50,338 nt of DNA from Deferrivibrio essentukiensis (GTDB lineage Bacteria; Chrysiogenota; Deferribacteres; Deferribacterales; Deferrivibrionaceae). The translations under genes and the position numbers were made by a program. Every line of letters starts with the position of its first letter. The first letter of the stretch is position 1. The notes under the pieces were generated by a model, which searched no databases, was not told where the DNA came from, and was given only the letters and a program-made list of their open reading frames with translations. The stretch covers positions 1-50,338 of the forward strand of contig NZ_JAJAFU010000019.1 in NCBI RefSeq assembly GCF_020480685.1, given 5' to 3'. Shown in pieces: positions 6,773 through 15,212 of this stretch.

Positions 6773-9555
6773 AAGCAAACTTTAACAATTATCTCAATAC
6801 AGTTTTCAAACATTCACTTTTTCTAAAAAACTTTTATAACAAAAATAAGTTAGATAATAAATCAATCATTAATAATCTTCTCAAACAAAGATCCGTAAAA
6901 GAGATTTTAGAAAACTTCAAAAGTGTAGATTACTTGAATTTGGATGAAAAAGAATTTCTCAGTTTTATTAGAAAAATGAAGTATCAGGAATACCTTATTA
7001 TTGCCATTAAAGATTTATGTCTTTCATGTCCCATAAAAGATTTAACGGCACATATCTCATCATTTGCAAAAGCTGCGGTAGAAGTAGCCTATGAATATGC
7101 TCTCAACCAACTGAAACGTGAATATGGAAACCCTCTTGATGAAAACGGCGATGAAATTGGATTTTGTATAATTGCCCTTGGAAAGTTTGGAGGATGGGAG
7201 CTGAACTTTAGCTCTGATATTGACATTATTTATGTTTATGAAACAGAAAAAGGGGAATGCAGCAAGTCCAAGATATCAGTTCACGAATTTTTCTGTAAGC
7301 TCGGTGAAAAGATAAAATATCTCCTTAATGAAAGGACTGAAGATGGTATTGTCTATAGGGTCGATTTGAGATTGAGGCCAGACGGTGATATCGGAGATAT
7401 AGCTCTCCCTTTGAGAAGCTATGAAATATATTATGAAACATATGGGCAAAGCTGGGAAAGGATGATGCTACTAAAAGCTTTGCCTGTAGCGGGAAATGCG
7501 GAATTGGGCTTAAAGTTTCTTGAAAGTGTGAAGCCTTTTGTTTTCAGAAGAAGTATAGACACAAGACTGATAGATGACCTTATCAACATTAAATCAAAAA
7601 TTAACAGCAGAGTAAAACTTAAAAAACAAGATAAAAATGTAAAATTGGGCTATGGCGGGATAAGAGAGATAGAGTTTGTTGTCCAGAGTACGCAAATATT
7701 ATATTACCCTAAAGACAATGACATCTTTAATCGCAACACACTCACTTCCCTTGAGATATTTAAAGAGAAAAAAGTATTCCCTGACAAAGATATAGATGAT
7801 TTAATCATTAGTTACAACTTTTTAAGAAAACTTGAGCACATGGCTCAAATTGAGCTTGAGCAACAAACACATATAGTCCCTGAGAAATCAGAAAATTATC
7901 AAAACTATCTTGAAAGATGCGGTTTTAAAAATAAGGATGAGTTTGAGAAAAAATATTCAGAAATAACTTCGAGAGTAAATAGTATCTTTGAAAATATTTT
8001 AAAAAGTGAATCAAGTGACTCGGATGATTTATTTTTATTTGATGAAGAGTTACAGCTTTCCGATATGGCGGCTATTTTAAAAGGATTAAATATTAATAAA
8101 CCTCAAGAATGTGCTGAAATATTAGATAATATAATTAAAGGTAAAGGGAGAAAAAAAAGATTTGCAAAAGATAGAGAATTACTAAAGAAGATATTGAGCC
8201 TACTTGTAAAAGAACTTCCAGATATAAAAGACCCGGTAGAGACCTTAAAAAATTTTGAAAGATTTTTTTCAGTCACCACTTCAATATATCTTTTTTATGA
8301 TATTTTTTCAGAGTCAGGTACCTTTTTAAAGAAGCTTGTTAATATCTTTTCCCTAAGCCCCTACCTTTCTAATACTATTATACGAAATAACAATGTTCTT
8401 GATTATATATACGATCCTAAACCTTACACATACAATCACCATGAACTATGCAACCAACTTTTCCAAATAGCGGAAAATGCCGGAAATATTGAGTATGAAT
8501 ATGAACTAATAAGAAGAGCACACCAAGAGCTTGTCTTTAATCTCGGATATGCTTACATAAATAAAGATGTAAACGTAATTCAGCTGACAACAAACCTTAC
8601 AAACCTTGCAAAAGCCTGCATATGCCTGGCTTTAAGAAGGGAGTTTGATATCCTTAAGGAAAAGTACGGCAACCCTGCCATAAATGATAAATTTTGTGAT
8701 TTCTTGGTCATAGGGATGGGGAAACTTGGAAGCTATGAAATGAGCTTTGGTTCTGACCTTGATATTATCGTACTTTATGAAGATAAAGGCTACACTGACG
8801 GAAAAATATCTATCACCAATCAAGAGTTTTACTCAAAGCTTATTCAAAGAGCAATTTCATACCTGAGCACTCAGACAGTGTTCGGATATTTATACAAAAT
8901 AGATATGAGATTGCGTCCAAGCGGCTCTTCAGGGACGTTGGTAACGACATTGGACTCTTTTAGAGAATACCAAAAAAATAAAGCTATGTTGTGGGAAAAA
9001 CAGGCACTTATTCGAGCCAGTATAATCAATGAAGATTCTGCAATTTCCAATACTTTCAAACAGATAAAAAATGAGACCCTTTACAGTGGTAGTATCACAA
9101 GCGAGCAAATCGAAGAAATATACGACATGAGACTCAGAATAGAAAGGGAAAAAGGCTCACCTGTCACAAAAAACGACATAAAGTCAGGCTATGGTGGATT
9201 GATTGATATTGAGTTTTCTGTTCAAATGCTACTTTTAAAATATGGTTACACCTTCCCTCAAATACGAAAAACGAATACACATAGCGCGTTGCATGAGCTA
9301 AAAAAAGCTGAACTTATAAAAAGTAGAGATTTTTATGCACTTCATAACAGCTACTTATTTTTTAGAAATCTTGAAAATTTGATAAGAGTTTATAAAAATT
9401 CATCTTCCTCTGTATTACCCAAAGATGATGAAACACTTGAAAAATTAAGTACATTTTTCGGTTATAAGCAAAATGGAGCAGAAAAGTTAATGAACGAATA
9501 TCTCACGGCGAGAAAATCTGTCAGAGCGGCATTTAATAGGCTATTTAGCAAATGA
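6742..9555 (+). CDS. glnE: Bifunctional glutamine synthetase adenylyltransferase/adenylyl-removing enzyme
   Basis: A GlnE of about 937 residues that controls glutamine synthetase by adding or removing AMP in response to PII. Both nucleotidyltransferase domains are present. The N-terminal removase domain has GKFGGWELNFSSDID (Asp161 and Asp163 counted from GTG 6736). The C-terminal transferase domain has GMGKLGSYEMSFGSDLD (Asp674, Asp676). Each is followed by its LRLRP or MRLRP strand and a GYGG segment (GYGGIREIEF, GYGGLIDIEF). The first motif has SSDID rather than the usual GSDxD. The ATG at 6742 is preferred over GTG 6736 because GGAG at 6731-6734 is correctly spaced for it. It overlaps the upstream kinase by about 31 bases. 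Length is normal for the family. Confidence 0.95.
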   Translation: MFFNISADTLEANFNNYLNTVFKHSLFLKNFYNKNKLDNKSIINNLLKQRSVKEILENFKSVDYLNLDEKEFLSFIRKMKYQEYLIIAIKDLCLSCPIKDLTAHISSFAKAAVEVAYEYALNQLKREYGNPLDENGDEIGFCIIALGKFGGWELNFSSDIDIIYVYETEKGECSKSKISVHEFFCKLGEKIKYLLNERTEDGIVYRVDLRLRPDGDIGDIALPLRSYEIYYETYGQSWERMMLLKALPVAGNAELGLKFLESVKPFVFRRSIDTRLIDDLINIKSKINSRVKLKKQDKNVKLGYGGIREIEFVVQSTQILYYPKDNDIFNRNTLTSLEIFKEKKVFPDKDIDDLIISYNFLRKLEHMAQIELEQQTHIVPEKSENYQNYLERCGFKNKDEFEKKYSEITSRVNSIFENILKSESSDSDDLFLFDEELQLSDMAAILKGLNINKPQECAEILDNIIKGKGRKKRFAKDRELLKKILSLLVKELPDIKDPVETLKNFERFFSVTTSIYLFYDIFSESGTFLKKLVNIFSLSPYLSNTIIRNNNVLDYIYDPKPYTYNHHELCNQLFQIAENAGNIEYEYELIRRAHQELVFNLGYAYINKDVNVIQLTTNLTNLAKACICLALRREFDILKEKYGNPAINDKFCDFLVIGMGKLGSYEMSFGSDLDIIVLYEDKGYTDGKISITNQEFYSKLIQRAISYLSTQTVFGYLYKIDMRLRPSGSSGTLVTTLDSFREYQKNKAMLWEKQALIRASIINEDSAISNTFKQIKNETLYSGSITSEQIEEIYDMRLRIEREKGSPVTKNDIKSGYGGLIDIEFSVQMLLLKYGYTFPQIRKTNTHSALHELKKAELIKSRDFYALHNSYLFFRNLENLIRVYKNSSSSVLPKDDETLEKLSTFFGYKQNGAEKLMNEYLTARKSVRAAFNRLFSK

Positions 9556-10112
9556 TTATGAATGAAGTTATTTTTATTCTTAACTATGAGTCATTTAAAG
9601 ATAGACTCTTTGATACTGCACTCAAAACAGCGCCTTACGCCGATAAGATTTGGTTTAGAATCAAGTCCGAAAGTGCGGCTGTAATCTTCAAATTGGCAAA
9701 AGAACTTAGAAATATTTTACCTGATAAGTATCTTATCCTCTCAGAGAGACCGGAAATAGCGCATATTTTAAACTATAATGCAGTCCATCTTAATCACACC
9801 TGTTCAAAACTGATTTGTCTAAAAAAGATATTTACCAAATTGGATTTTGGCTATTCTGCCCACACTATTGCTGAAATTAAAGAAAAACAAGAGTTTGATT
9901 ACTTTACATTGAGTCCCATTTTTATGACAGATAAACCATACGAAGTAAAACCTTTAGGGGTAATAGATGTGAGTAGTATAAACAAAAAAATTTATGCGCT
10001 CGGTGGTATTAACATTTCAAACGTAAATAGCTTAAAAAATAAGGGATACTCAGGCATTGCCGGAATATCCCTTTATAAGTATCTTGAAAGTATCAAAAAA
10101 TTGTTAACCTAA
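9552..10112 (+). CDS. ThiE/TenI-family protein (thiamine phosphate synthase-like)
   Basis: A 186-residue protein with the TIM-barrel pattern of thiamine-phosphate synthase and TenI: ILSERPEIAHILNYNAVHLN corresponds to the NDRVDLA...GVHLG strand, YSAHT to the HS motif, DYFTLSPIFMTDKP to the GPIF.T.TK phosphate loop and ALGGI to the C-terminal phosphate-binding loop. Several catalytic positions are divergent (SER for NDR, SPIF for GPIF), and the N-terminal QLRDK strand is not recognisable, so TenI-type aminase or an altered role is possible. The ATG overlaps the glnE stop, and there are no other thiamine genes nearby. Its stop codon shares 4 bases with that of the convergent iclR gene. Confidence 0.65.
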   Translation: MIMNEVIFILNYESFKDRLFDTALKTAPYADKIWFRIKSESAAVIFKLAKELRNILPDKYLILSERPEIAHILNYNAVHLNHTCSKLICLKKIFTKLDFGYSAHTIAEIKEKQEFDYFTLSPIFMTDKPYEVKPLGVIDVSSINKKIYALGGINISNVNSLKNKGYSGIAGISLYKYLESIKKLLT

Positions 10113-10894
10113 CCGTGAAAACCGAGCCTCTTTGAAATCTCCCTTGCATACTTCTGTACAACAGGTAGGATTTCGTTATTCATTCTCTCATAACTCATCC
10201 TGCAAGCAGGGCCAGTAACGCTAAGAGCTGCAACAGGGACACCCAAATAATCCTTTACAGGCACAGCGATACATCTGACAGACTCTTCAAACTCCTCATC
10301 ATCAAAAGCGTAGTCCTTTTCAGATACAGTTTTAAGATGCTTTTTTAATTCTGGCAAAGAAGTAATAGTATTATCTGTATACCTCTTAAGTCTTGCCCCC
10401 ATATAAACCTTATTAATTTCCTCTTCTGAAGCGTAGGCAAGCTGAATCTTACCAATAGCAGTGCAATAAGCAGGTGCATCTTTTCCTACCCTTGATACAA
10501 TCCTTACTGTCTGGTCAGCTTCAACTATATCAAGATATATTACGGCACCTTCACGCAAAATACCTATATAAACAGACTCCTTTGTCTCAGCTACAATCTT
10601 TTCCATAAAAGGTTTGGCAAGCTTTAGTAGGCCAAGTTTATTAACAAACTTCTGCCCGAGATTAAAAATACCGATGCCAAGTCTGTAGTTTTCGGTAAAC
10701 TGGTTTTGTTCAATATAACCGCGAGATTCAAGAGTAGCAAGAAGCCTAAAAACGTTATTTTTATGCAACCCCAAAGTCTTACTAAGCTCAGTTACTCCGT
10801 ATTCTTCCCTCTTTTCTGAAGTCCTGAAAACTTCAAAAAGCTGAAGGGCATGATAAACTGACTGAACAAGCTTTACGTTTTGTTTATTAGCCAT
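10109..10894 (-). CDS. IclR-family transcriptional regulator
   Basis: A 261-residue regulator. The N-terminal winged helix-turn-helix spans about 8-70, with the family pattern ALQLFEVF and LGLHKNNVFRLLATLESRGY. The C-terminal effector domain spans about 80-258 and includes CTAIGKIQLAY and FEESVRCIAVPV. IclR proteins control catabolic operons and often themselves through small-molecule binding. It reads divergently from the bd-like oxidase pair, and the 264-base gap contains a strong promoter for this gene with a perfect palindrome at its start site. The ligand is unknown. It is a single-gene unit, convergent with the ThiE-like gene with a 4-base stop overlap. Confidence 0.9.
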   Translation of the reverse strand: MANKQNVKLVQSVYHALQLFEVFRTSEKREEYGVTELSKTLGLHKNNVFRLLATLESRGYIEQNQFTENYRLGIGIFNLGQKFVNKLGLLKLAKPFMEKIVAETKESVYIGILREGAVIYLDIVEADQTVRIVSRVGKDAPAYCTAIGKIQLAYASEEEINKVYMGARLKRYTDNTITSLPELKKHLKTVSEKDYAFDDEEFEESVRCIAVPVKDYLGVPVAALSVTGPACRMSYERMNNEILPVVQKYAREISKRLGFHG

Positions 10895-10931
10895 TATTTC
10901 TCTCCATAACTATAATTTATAATCAATAAAA

Positions 10932-10971
10932 TTTGTTAACAAAATATAGCATCAAAATAGAACACTGTCAA
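10932..10971 (-). promoter_or_regulatory. iclR promoter with start-site palindrome
   Basis: On the minus strand TTGACA (10971-10966) and TATATT (10948-10943) are 17 bases apart. The perfect 12-bp palindrome TTTGTTAACAAA (10932-10943) is centred on the predicted start site, a position suited to autorepression by the IclR product. Confidence 0.55.
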
Positions 10972-11100
10972 ATTTTAAATAGCATAAAATTGCAAAAAAA
11001 TTAAAAAAATCTATTTTATTCAGTACACCAATAAATTTTTTTAAAATGAGTGTTATAATTTAACAAAACATACACAAATAAAGAATATATATTAAAAACC

Positions 11101-11153
11101 TTGCATATTTTACCTTTCACATATACAATATATTTATAGAATATTCAAGGAGG
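11101..11153 (+). promoter_or_regulatory. Promoter and strong ribosome site of the bd-like operon
   Basis: TTGCAT (11101-11106) and TACAAT (11124-11129), 17 bases apart, precede a strong AAGGAGG (11147-11153) that sits 5 bases before the ATG at 11159. The rest of the 264-base divergent region is AT-rich and shows no RNA structure I can support. Confidence 0.45.
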
Positions 11154-11158
11154 CAAAT

Positions 11159-12436
11159 ATGAATTATCCCATCTGGATAAGTGAAGCTTTATCAGGAGCT
11201 CAGTTAATTGCAATTATAGCTGTTTTTCACGTATTTATCTCACATTTTGCAGTAGGTATGGGGCTATATGTTGTAATAGCTGAAAAAATTGCCATCAAAT
11301 CAGGTAACTTAGAAGAAAAAATATTTGTCAAAAAGAGCAGTGCATTAATTCTGCTGATTTCTGCAGTGTTAGGTGCACTTACTGGGGTAGGAATATGGTT
11401 TAGTATAGCTCTTGTTTCCCCTGCAGGAACTGCTGCATTAATACATATCTTTGTATGGGGTTGGGCAACCGAATGGGTATTCTTTGTCCTTGAAATATTT
11501 GCAATCCTTGCTTACTACTACACGTGGAATAAGGTCTCTGACAATACACACGTCTTTTTAGGGTGGCTATATTTTATCGGGGCATGGATGAGCCTTGCTA
11601 TAATAGCCGGAATTATTGCATTTCAATTAACACCCGGAACTTACCTTGAAAACAAGAGCTTCTGGGGAGCATTTTTTAATCAAACCTACTTTCCGTCAGT
11701 AATAGGTAGAACAGGGATATCATTTGTATTGGCGGGGATATATGCCACACTTGTGCTTTCATTTACCAAAAATAAAGAGATAAAGGTAAAATATGGCAGA
11801 TTTACGGGATATTTTATAATTGCCGGAGCTGTTTTGACATTTTTGGGGATGTATTGGTGGGTGCAGGCAATACCTGAAAACGTCAGAGAACAATTTTTGG
11901 GCGGCAATGAGATTTTATCAAGCTTCTACAATAACTCTATCTATCTTACAGTAGCCCTTATAGGTCTTGCAGCTATTTTCACGCTTGCTATACCAAAATA
12001 CATGAACATTGCATTTGCATTAGTGCTTCTCATATTAGGTCAGATTAGCTTTGGCTATTATGAATTTACAAGGGAAAGAGTAAGAAAGCCATATGTCATT
12101 AGAGATTTTATGTACTCTAACGGTATATTGAAAAGTGAAGTTGAAAAGATTAAAGATGTTGGTTTTTTAAATTATGATAAATGGGCAACAGTCGGGCAAC
12201 CTAACGACGAAATAGGTAAAGGGCGAGGGATATACAACTCTCAGTGTAGAGTTTGCCATATGCCGAAAGGATTTAACGAAATGTACTCAAAGGTGGAGGG
12301 GCTCACAGCTGAAGACCTTTACGGTATGCTTGATGATTTGGATGCAAATCCGCTTATGCCTCCATTTGCCGGAAATGATGAGGACAAAATGGCACTTTCA
12401 AAGTATCTTGAAAAAATAGGTCAAGGAGGTAAATAA
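11159..12436 (+). CDS. Cytochrome bd-superfamily subunit I with C-terminal cytochrome c domain
   Basis: A 425-residue integral membrane protein of about 9 helices. The N-terminus aligns by eye with CydA: His24 in AVFHVFISHFAVGMG matches the heme b595 ligand (E. coli His19), ATEWVFFVLE (Glu105, Glu112) matches the AIEGLMAFFLE helix, and VRKPYVI at 308-314 matches the GRQPWAI motif. The position of E. coli Glu99 is Trp80, no equivalent of the heme b558 histidine is evident (RTGISF), and the quinol Q-loop is absent. Residues about 350-420 form a class I cytochrome c with CRVCH (363-367) and a likely axial Met400 in LMPPF. This suggests an oxygen reductase or related redox enzyme fed by cytochrome c or another donor rather than directly by quinol. 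Stop and start overlap the next gene. Confidence 0.8.
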   Translation: MNYPIWISEALSGAQLIAIIAVFHVFISHFAVGMGLYVVIAEKIAIKSGNLEEKIFVKKSSALILLISAVLGALTGVGIWFSIALVSPAGTAALIHIFVWGWATEWVFFVLEIFAILAYYYTWNKVSDNTHVFLGWLYFIGAWMSLAIIAGIIAFQLTPGTYLENKSFWGAFFNQTYFPSVIGRTGISFVLAGIYATLVLSFTKNKEIKVKYGRFTGYFIIAGAVLTFLGMYWWVQAIPENVREQFLGGNEILSSFYNNSIYLTVALIGLAAIFTLAIPKYMNIAFALVLLILGQISFGYYEFTRERVRKPYVIRDFMYSNGILKSEVEKIKDVGFLNYDKWATVGQPNDEIGKGRGIYNSQCRVCHMPKGFNEMYSKVEGLTAEDLYGMLDDLDANPLMPPFAGNDEDKMALSKYLEKIGQGGK

Positions 12437-13533
12437 TGGAAAATATATTAATCCCTGCTTTCTCATCCGTTCCTTTATCTTCACCAACATGGCTGTTTGT
12501 ATTTTTCCTCGTATTCACTTTCTTCTTACACATACTCTTTGTAAACCTTACTCTTGGCGGAACAATTCTACTTTTAATATCAAAATACATCAGCAAAGTT
12601 TTTGGAGACAATACATATGACGAAATAGCCGAAGAGATCGGCTATCTTAACACATTTAACATATCTTTTGCAGTCACCTTAGGTGTAGCACCTTTGCTTT
12701 TTTTACAAACTATGTATGAAAACTTCTTTTACACATCATCAATATTGCTGTCATGGAAATGGCTTTTAGTACTTGTTGCTATTATTTTTGCATACTATTT
12801 TTACTACCTCTATAAGTTTAAACCTTGGTATATAAAATTTTCCGGTGGAAAAGGGATAATCTTCATAGTATTTGCTGCAATTATGTTTCTTTACGTTGCA
12901 CTTATATTTGTGACAAATACCACCCTCTCAATGCAACCTGAGCTTTGGACTGAAGTATATTCCGGTAAAATATCCGCCTTCAGTGCCAAGACATTGGTAC
13001 CAAGACTTATTCACTTTGTGTTGGCAACAATAGCATTTAGCGGTTTATTTCTAATGGTGTATTCTAAATTTAGAAAAAACTACTCAGCAACGCTTAAAGA
13101 AACAATGTATAATTTTGGTAAAAAAACTTTCTTCTATACAACACTTGCTCAAATTATAGTGGGGGTATGGTTTCTATTTTCTCATGACAAAAATATCTAT
13201 ATGCTTCTTATGGGTAAAAATATTATCGGAACATTTTTCCTTTTAATCTCAATTATTCTTACAGTTATTGCACTTTTTTATGTATACAAAAACAAAGAAA
13301 ATATCTTCTCACTTAGTGCTCTTGTGCTTCTAATAATAGGCTCGATGGTAATAGTAAGAAGAGTAGTTGAAACGGGTTTTTTTGAAAAATATTTTAAATT
13401 AAGCGAGTTAAACGCCGAGCCATATTGGGGAATTTTTGCAATTTTTGTGATACTTTTAATTTTACTTTTAGCTGTAATTTACTATTCCCTTGTTAGAATT
13501 GGAAAAGATATTAAAGATAAAGCGGGAGCTTAG
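12436..13533 (+). CDS. Second CydA-like membrane subunit of the bd-like complex
   Basis: A 365-residue protein with about 9 membrane helices. It does not resemble CydB. Its N-terminus instead has His32 in FLHILFVNLTLGG, closely matching the CydA heme-ligand helix (HFLFVPLTLG), and PRLIHFVLATIAFSGLFLMV places His193 where E. coli CydA has the b558 ligand His186. So heme-ligand candidates lacking in subunit I are present here. The start codon overlaps the stop of subunit I, and AAGGAGG (12424-12430) lies inside that gene's last codons, so the two are strictly co-translated. The closest described precedent is the CydA plus CydA-prime arrangement of some cytochrome bd relatives. The hydrophobicity and motifs are seen; assembly with subunit I is inference. 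Confidence 0.7.
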   Translation: MENILIPAFSSVPLSSPTWLFVFFLVFTFFLHILFVNLTLGGTILLLISKYISKVFGDNTYDEIAEEIGYLNTFNISFAVTLGVAPLLFLQTMYENFFYTSSILLSWKWLLVLVAIIFAYYFYYLYKFKPWYIKFSGGKGIIFIVFAAIMFLYVALIFVTNTTLSMQPELWTEVYSGKISAFSAKTLVPRLIHFVLATIAFSGLFLMVYSKFRKNYSATLKETMYNFGKKTFFYTTLAQIIVGVWFLFSHDKNIYMLLMGKNIIGTFFLLISIILTVIALFYVYKNKENIFSLSALVLLIIGSMVIVRRVVETGFFEKYFKLSELNAEPYWGIFAIFVILLILLLAVIYYSLVRIGKDIKDKAGA

Positions 13534-13540
13534 CTTCCGC
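13522..13540. terminator. Hairpin holding both convergent stop codons in its loop
   Basis: GCGGGAGC (13522-13529) pairs with GCTTCCGC (13533-13540) over 8 bp with one G-T pair, around the 3-base loop TTA. The plus-strand stop TAG (13531-13533) and minus-strand stop TAA (13532-13530) both fall at the loop. The stem is GC-rich in an AT-rich genome. Short T-rich stretches follow on both strands, so it is a likely bidirectional terminator. Confidence 0.6.
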
Positions 13541-14201
13541 TTCCTTTAAAAATGTCCCATGGCCATTCTTTTGGCAAATCAACGCTAAAAGTCATTTTTT
13601 CTTTTTTTATGGGGTGGACAAGCTCCACCTCTTTATGAATCAGTGCTATTTTGTTTTTACCATATTTGGTTTTACTGCCATATTTAGCATCCCCCACCAC
13701 AGGGTTTCCGATATATGAAAACTGCCCTCTTATCTGATGATATCTGCCTGTTAAAAGCTTTATCTTTACAAGACTCACCCCTTTTACTCTTTCCAAAACC
13801 TCGTATTCAAGTTCGCACTTTTTATAACCATCTTTTTGAGTTTCGGAAATATCCGTCTTAAAATCCTTGTGTTTAAGGTAATGTACTAACTCCCCTTTCG
13901 GCTCTTTCAAACTACCCTCAACCACAGCAAAATATATTTTATTAAATTCCCCTTTCTTAATACTCTCATTCATTCTTTTCAGTGCTTTTTCTGTTTTTGC
14001 CAAAACAACGATTCCGGCAGTCATCAAATCCAATCTATGAACTGCATGTAGAAACACGTTCCCCGGCTTATCATATTTCTTTTTTAACCATTCTTTAACT
14101 TGATCTTCCAGGTTATCTTTATGTTCCAGAGATTTTTGAGTGGCAACCCCAAAAGGTTTGAACGCAACAATCAAATGATTGTCAAAATATATAATCTTCA
14201 C
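13530..14201 (-). CDS. RluA-family RNA pseudouridine synthase
   Basis: A 223-residue enzyme that isomerises uridine to pseudouridine in rRNA or tRNA. The catalytic motif HRLDLMTAG carries Asp58, and the downstream segments GRYHQIRGQFSYIGNPVVGDAKYG match the RluA family core. There is no N-terminal S4 domain, as in the shorter RluA/TruC-like members, so the target base cannot be assigned. The start is GTG and overlaps the stop of the upstream methyltransferase gene (GTGA), indicating a two-gene RNA-modification operon. It converges with the bd-like operon with a 4-base stop overlap. Confidence 0.9.
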   Translation of the reverse strand: MKIIYFDNHLIVAFKPFGVATQKSLEHKDNLEDQVKEWLKKKYDKPGNVFLHAVHRLDLMTAGIVVLAKTEKALKRMNESIKKGEFNKIYFAVVEGSLKEPKGELVHYLKHKDFKTDISETQKDGYKKCELEYEVLERVKGVSLVKIKLLTGRYHQIRGQFSYIGNPVVGDAKYGSKTKYGKNKIALIHKEVELVHPIKKEKMTFSVDLPKEWPWDIFKGSGS

Positions 14202-15025
14202 TTTGAAAGCCAGTAAGAAACAGCTCCAGATGGTATTGGAAGGGTATCTGAACTTATCAAAAGCTCATGACTATAGAAGCTGCCTTTTTTAGTATCAATG
14301 TAAGAACAAAGTATATTTTCCAGGACTTTTGGTGTAAATCCGGGTGTATGGCAAGAAAGAATCACATACCTACAATTATCGGACATAAGCTGAACAACAA
14401 GCTCCATAATTTTGCCCATATCCTTCTCTATTTTGAATACTTCACCCTTACTCCCCCTGCCAAACGTGGGAGGGTCCATTACAAAACCGTTATATTTATT
14501 TCCACGTTTTACTTCTCTCTTTAAAAATTTAATAACATCATCCGTAATCCATCTGACCCTGTTAATATCAAGCCTGTTTAAGTTTACATTCTCTTTTGCC
14601 CAGTCATTTATCTTTTGAGAAGCATCAACATGTGTAACAATAGCACCTGTAGCAATTCCTGCAATTGTAGCACCGCCAGTATAGCCAAATAGATTTAAAA
14701 TCTTATCATCTTTTTTTGAGTTTTTCTCCATCAGATTCCACGTAGAGATATGCTCAGGGAAAATACCAATATGTCCAAAGTCTGTAAATTTTAATTTGAA
14801 AAAATAATTGTGATATTTAACGACCTTATACTCAACTTTTTTCCCACTAAAATGCCAAACATTTTTTTCACCTCTGTCAAAAGTAGCATCGGCACTACTC
14901 CATACTCTATTATCCTTTCTTTTCGGCCAAAATGCTTGGGCACAAGGTCTATCTATTATCAAATCTCCAAGCTGCTCAAGCTTCCTCTCATCCCCCGAAT
15001 CCAAAACTTTATAAATATTTTCCAT
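14198..15025 (-). CDS. Class I SAM-dependent methyltransferase, RlmI/RlmK-like
   Basis: A 275-residue methyltransferase related to the COG1092 rRNA large-subunit methyltransferases. The SAM-binding motif NLFGYTGGAT is at 111-120, the acidic ribose-binding strand THVDAS at 131-136 and the catalytic loop DPPTFGRG at 184-191. The N-terminal PUA domain of RlmI is absent; residues about 1-90 are a short beta-rich domain. RNA methylation, probably of 23S rRNA cytosine or guanine, is inferred from the family and from coupling with the pseudouridine synthase gene. The 187 bases upstream (15026-15212) are non-coding and carry the divergent lipoprotein promoter. Confidence 0.8.
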   Translation of the reverse strand: MENIYKVLDSGDERKLEQLGDLIIDRPCAQAFWPKRKDNRVWSSADATFDRGEKNVWHFSGKKVEYKVVKYHNYFFKLKFTDFGHIGIFPEHISTWNLMEKNSKKDDKILNLFGYTGGATIAGIATGAIVTHVDASQKINDWAKENVNLNRLDINRVRWITDDVIKFLKREVKRGNKYNGFVMDPPTFGRGSKGEVFKIEKDMGKIMELVVQLMSDNCRYVILSCHTPGFTPKVLENILCSYIDTKKGSFYSHELLISSDTLPIPSGAVSYWLSK

Positions 15026-15164
15026 ACATATTCCTCTTATAATTTTTCAATAACTTCTAACATGTAATAAAATAATGGGCAAATAATTTTTATTTCATTT
15101 GCATTATTGTGTAAACAACAAACCGCTATAAAAACAAACTGCTTCATGGTTTAAAACTATTTAG

Positions 15165-15193
15165 TTGATTTCACAGATTAAACATTTTATCAT
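15165..15193 (+). promoter_or_regulatory. Promoter of the 15213 lipoprotein gene
   Basis: TTGATT (15165-15170) and TATCAT (15188-15193) are spaced by 17 bases. A ribosome site GAGGTG (15202-15207) lies 5 bases before the ATG. Confidence 0.4.
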
Positions 15194-15212
15194 ACTTGAA
15201 ATGAGGTGATAT

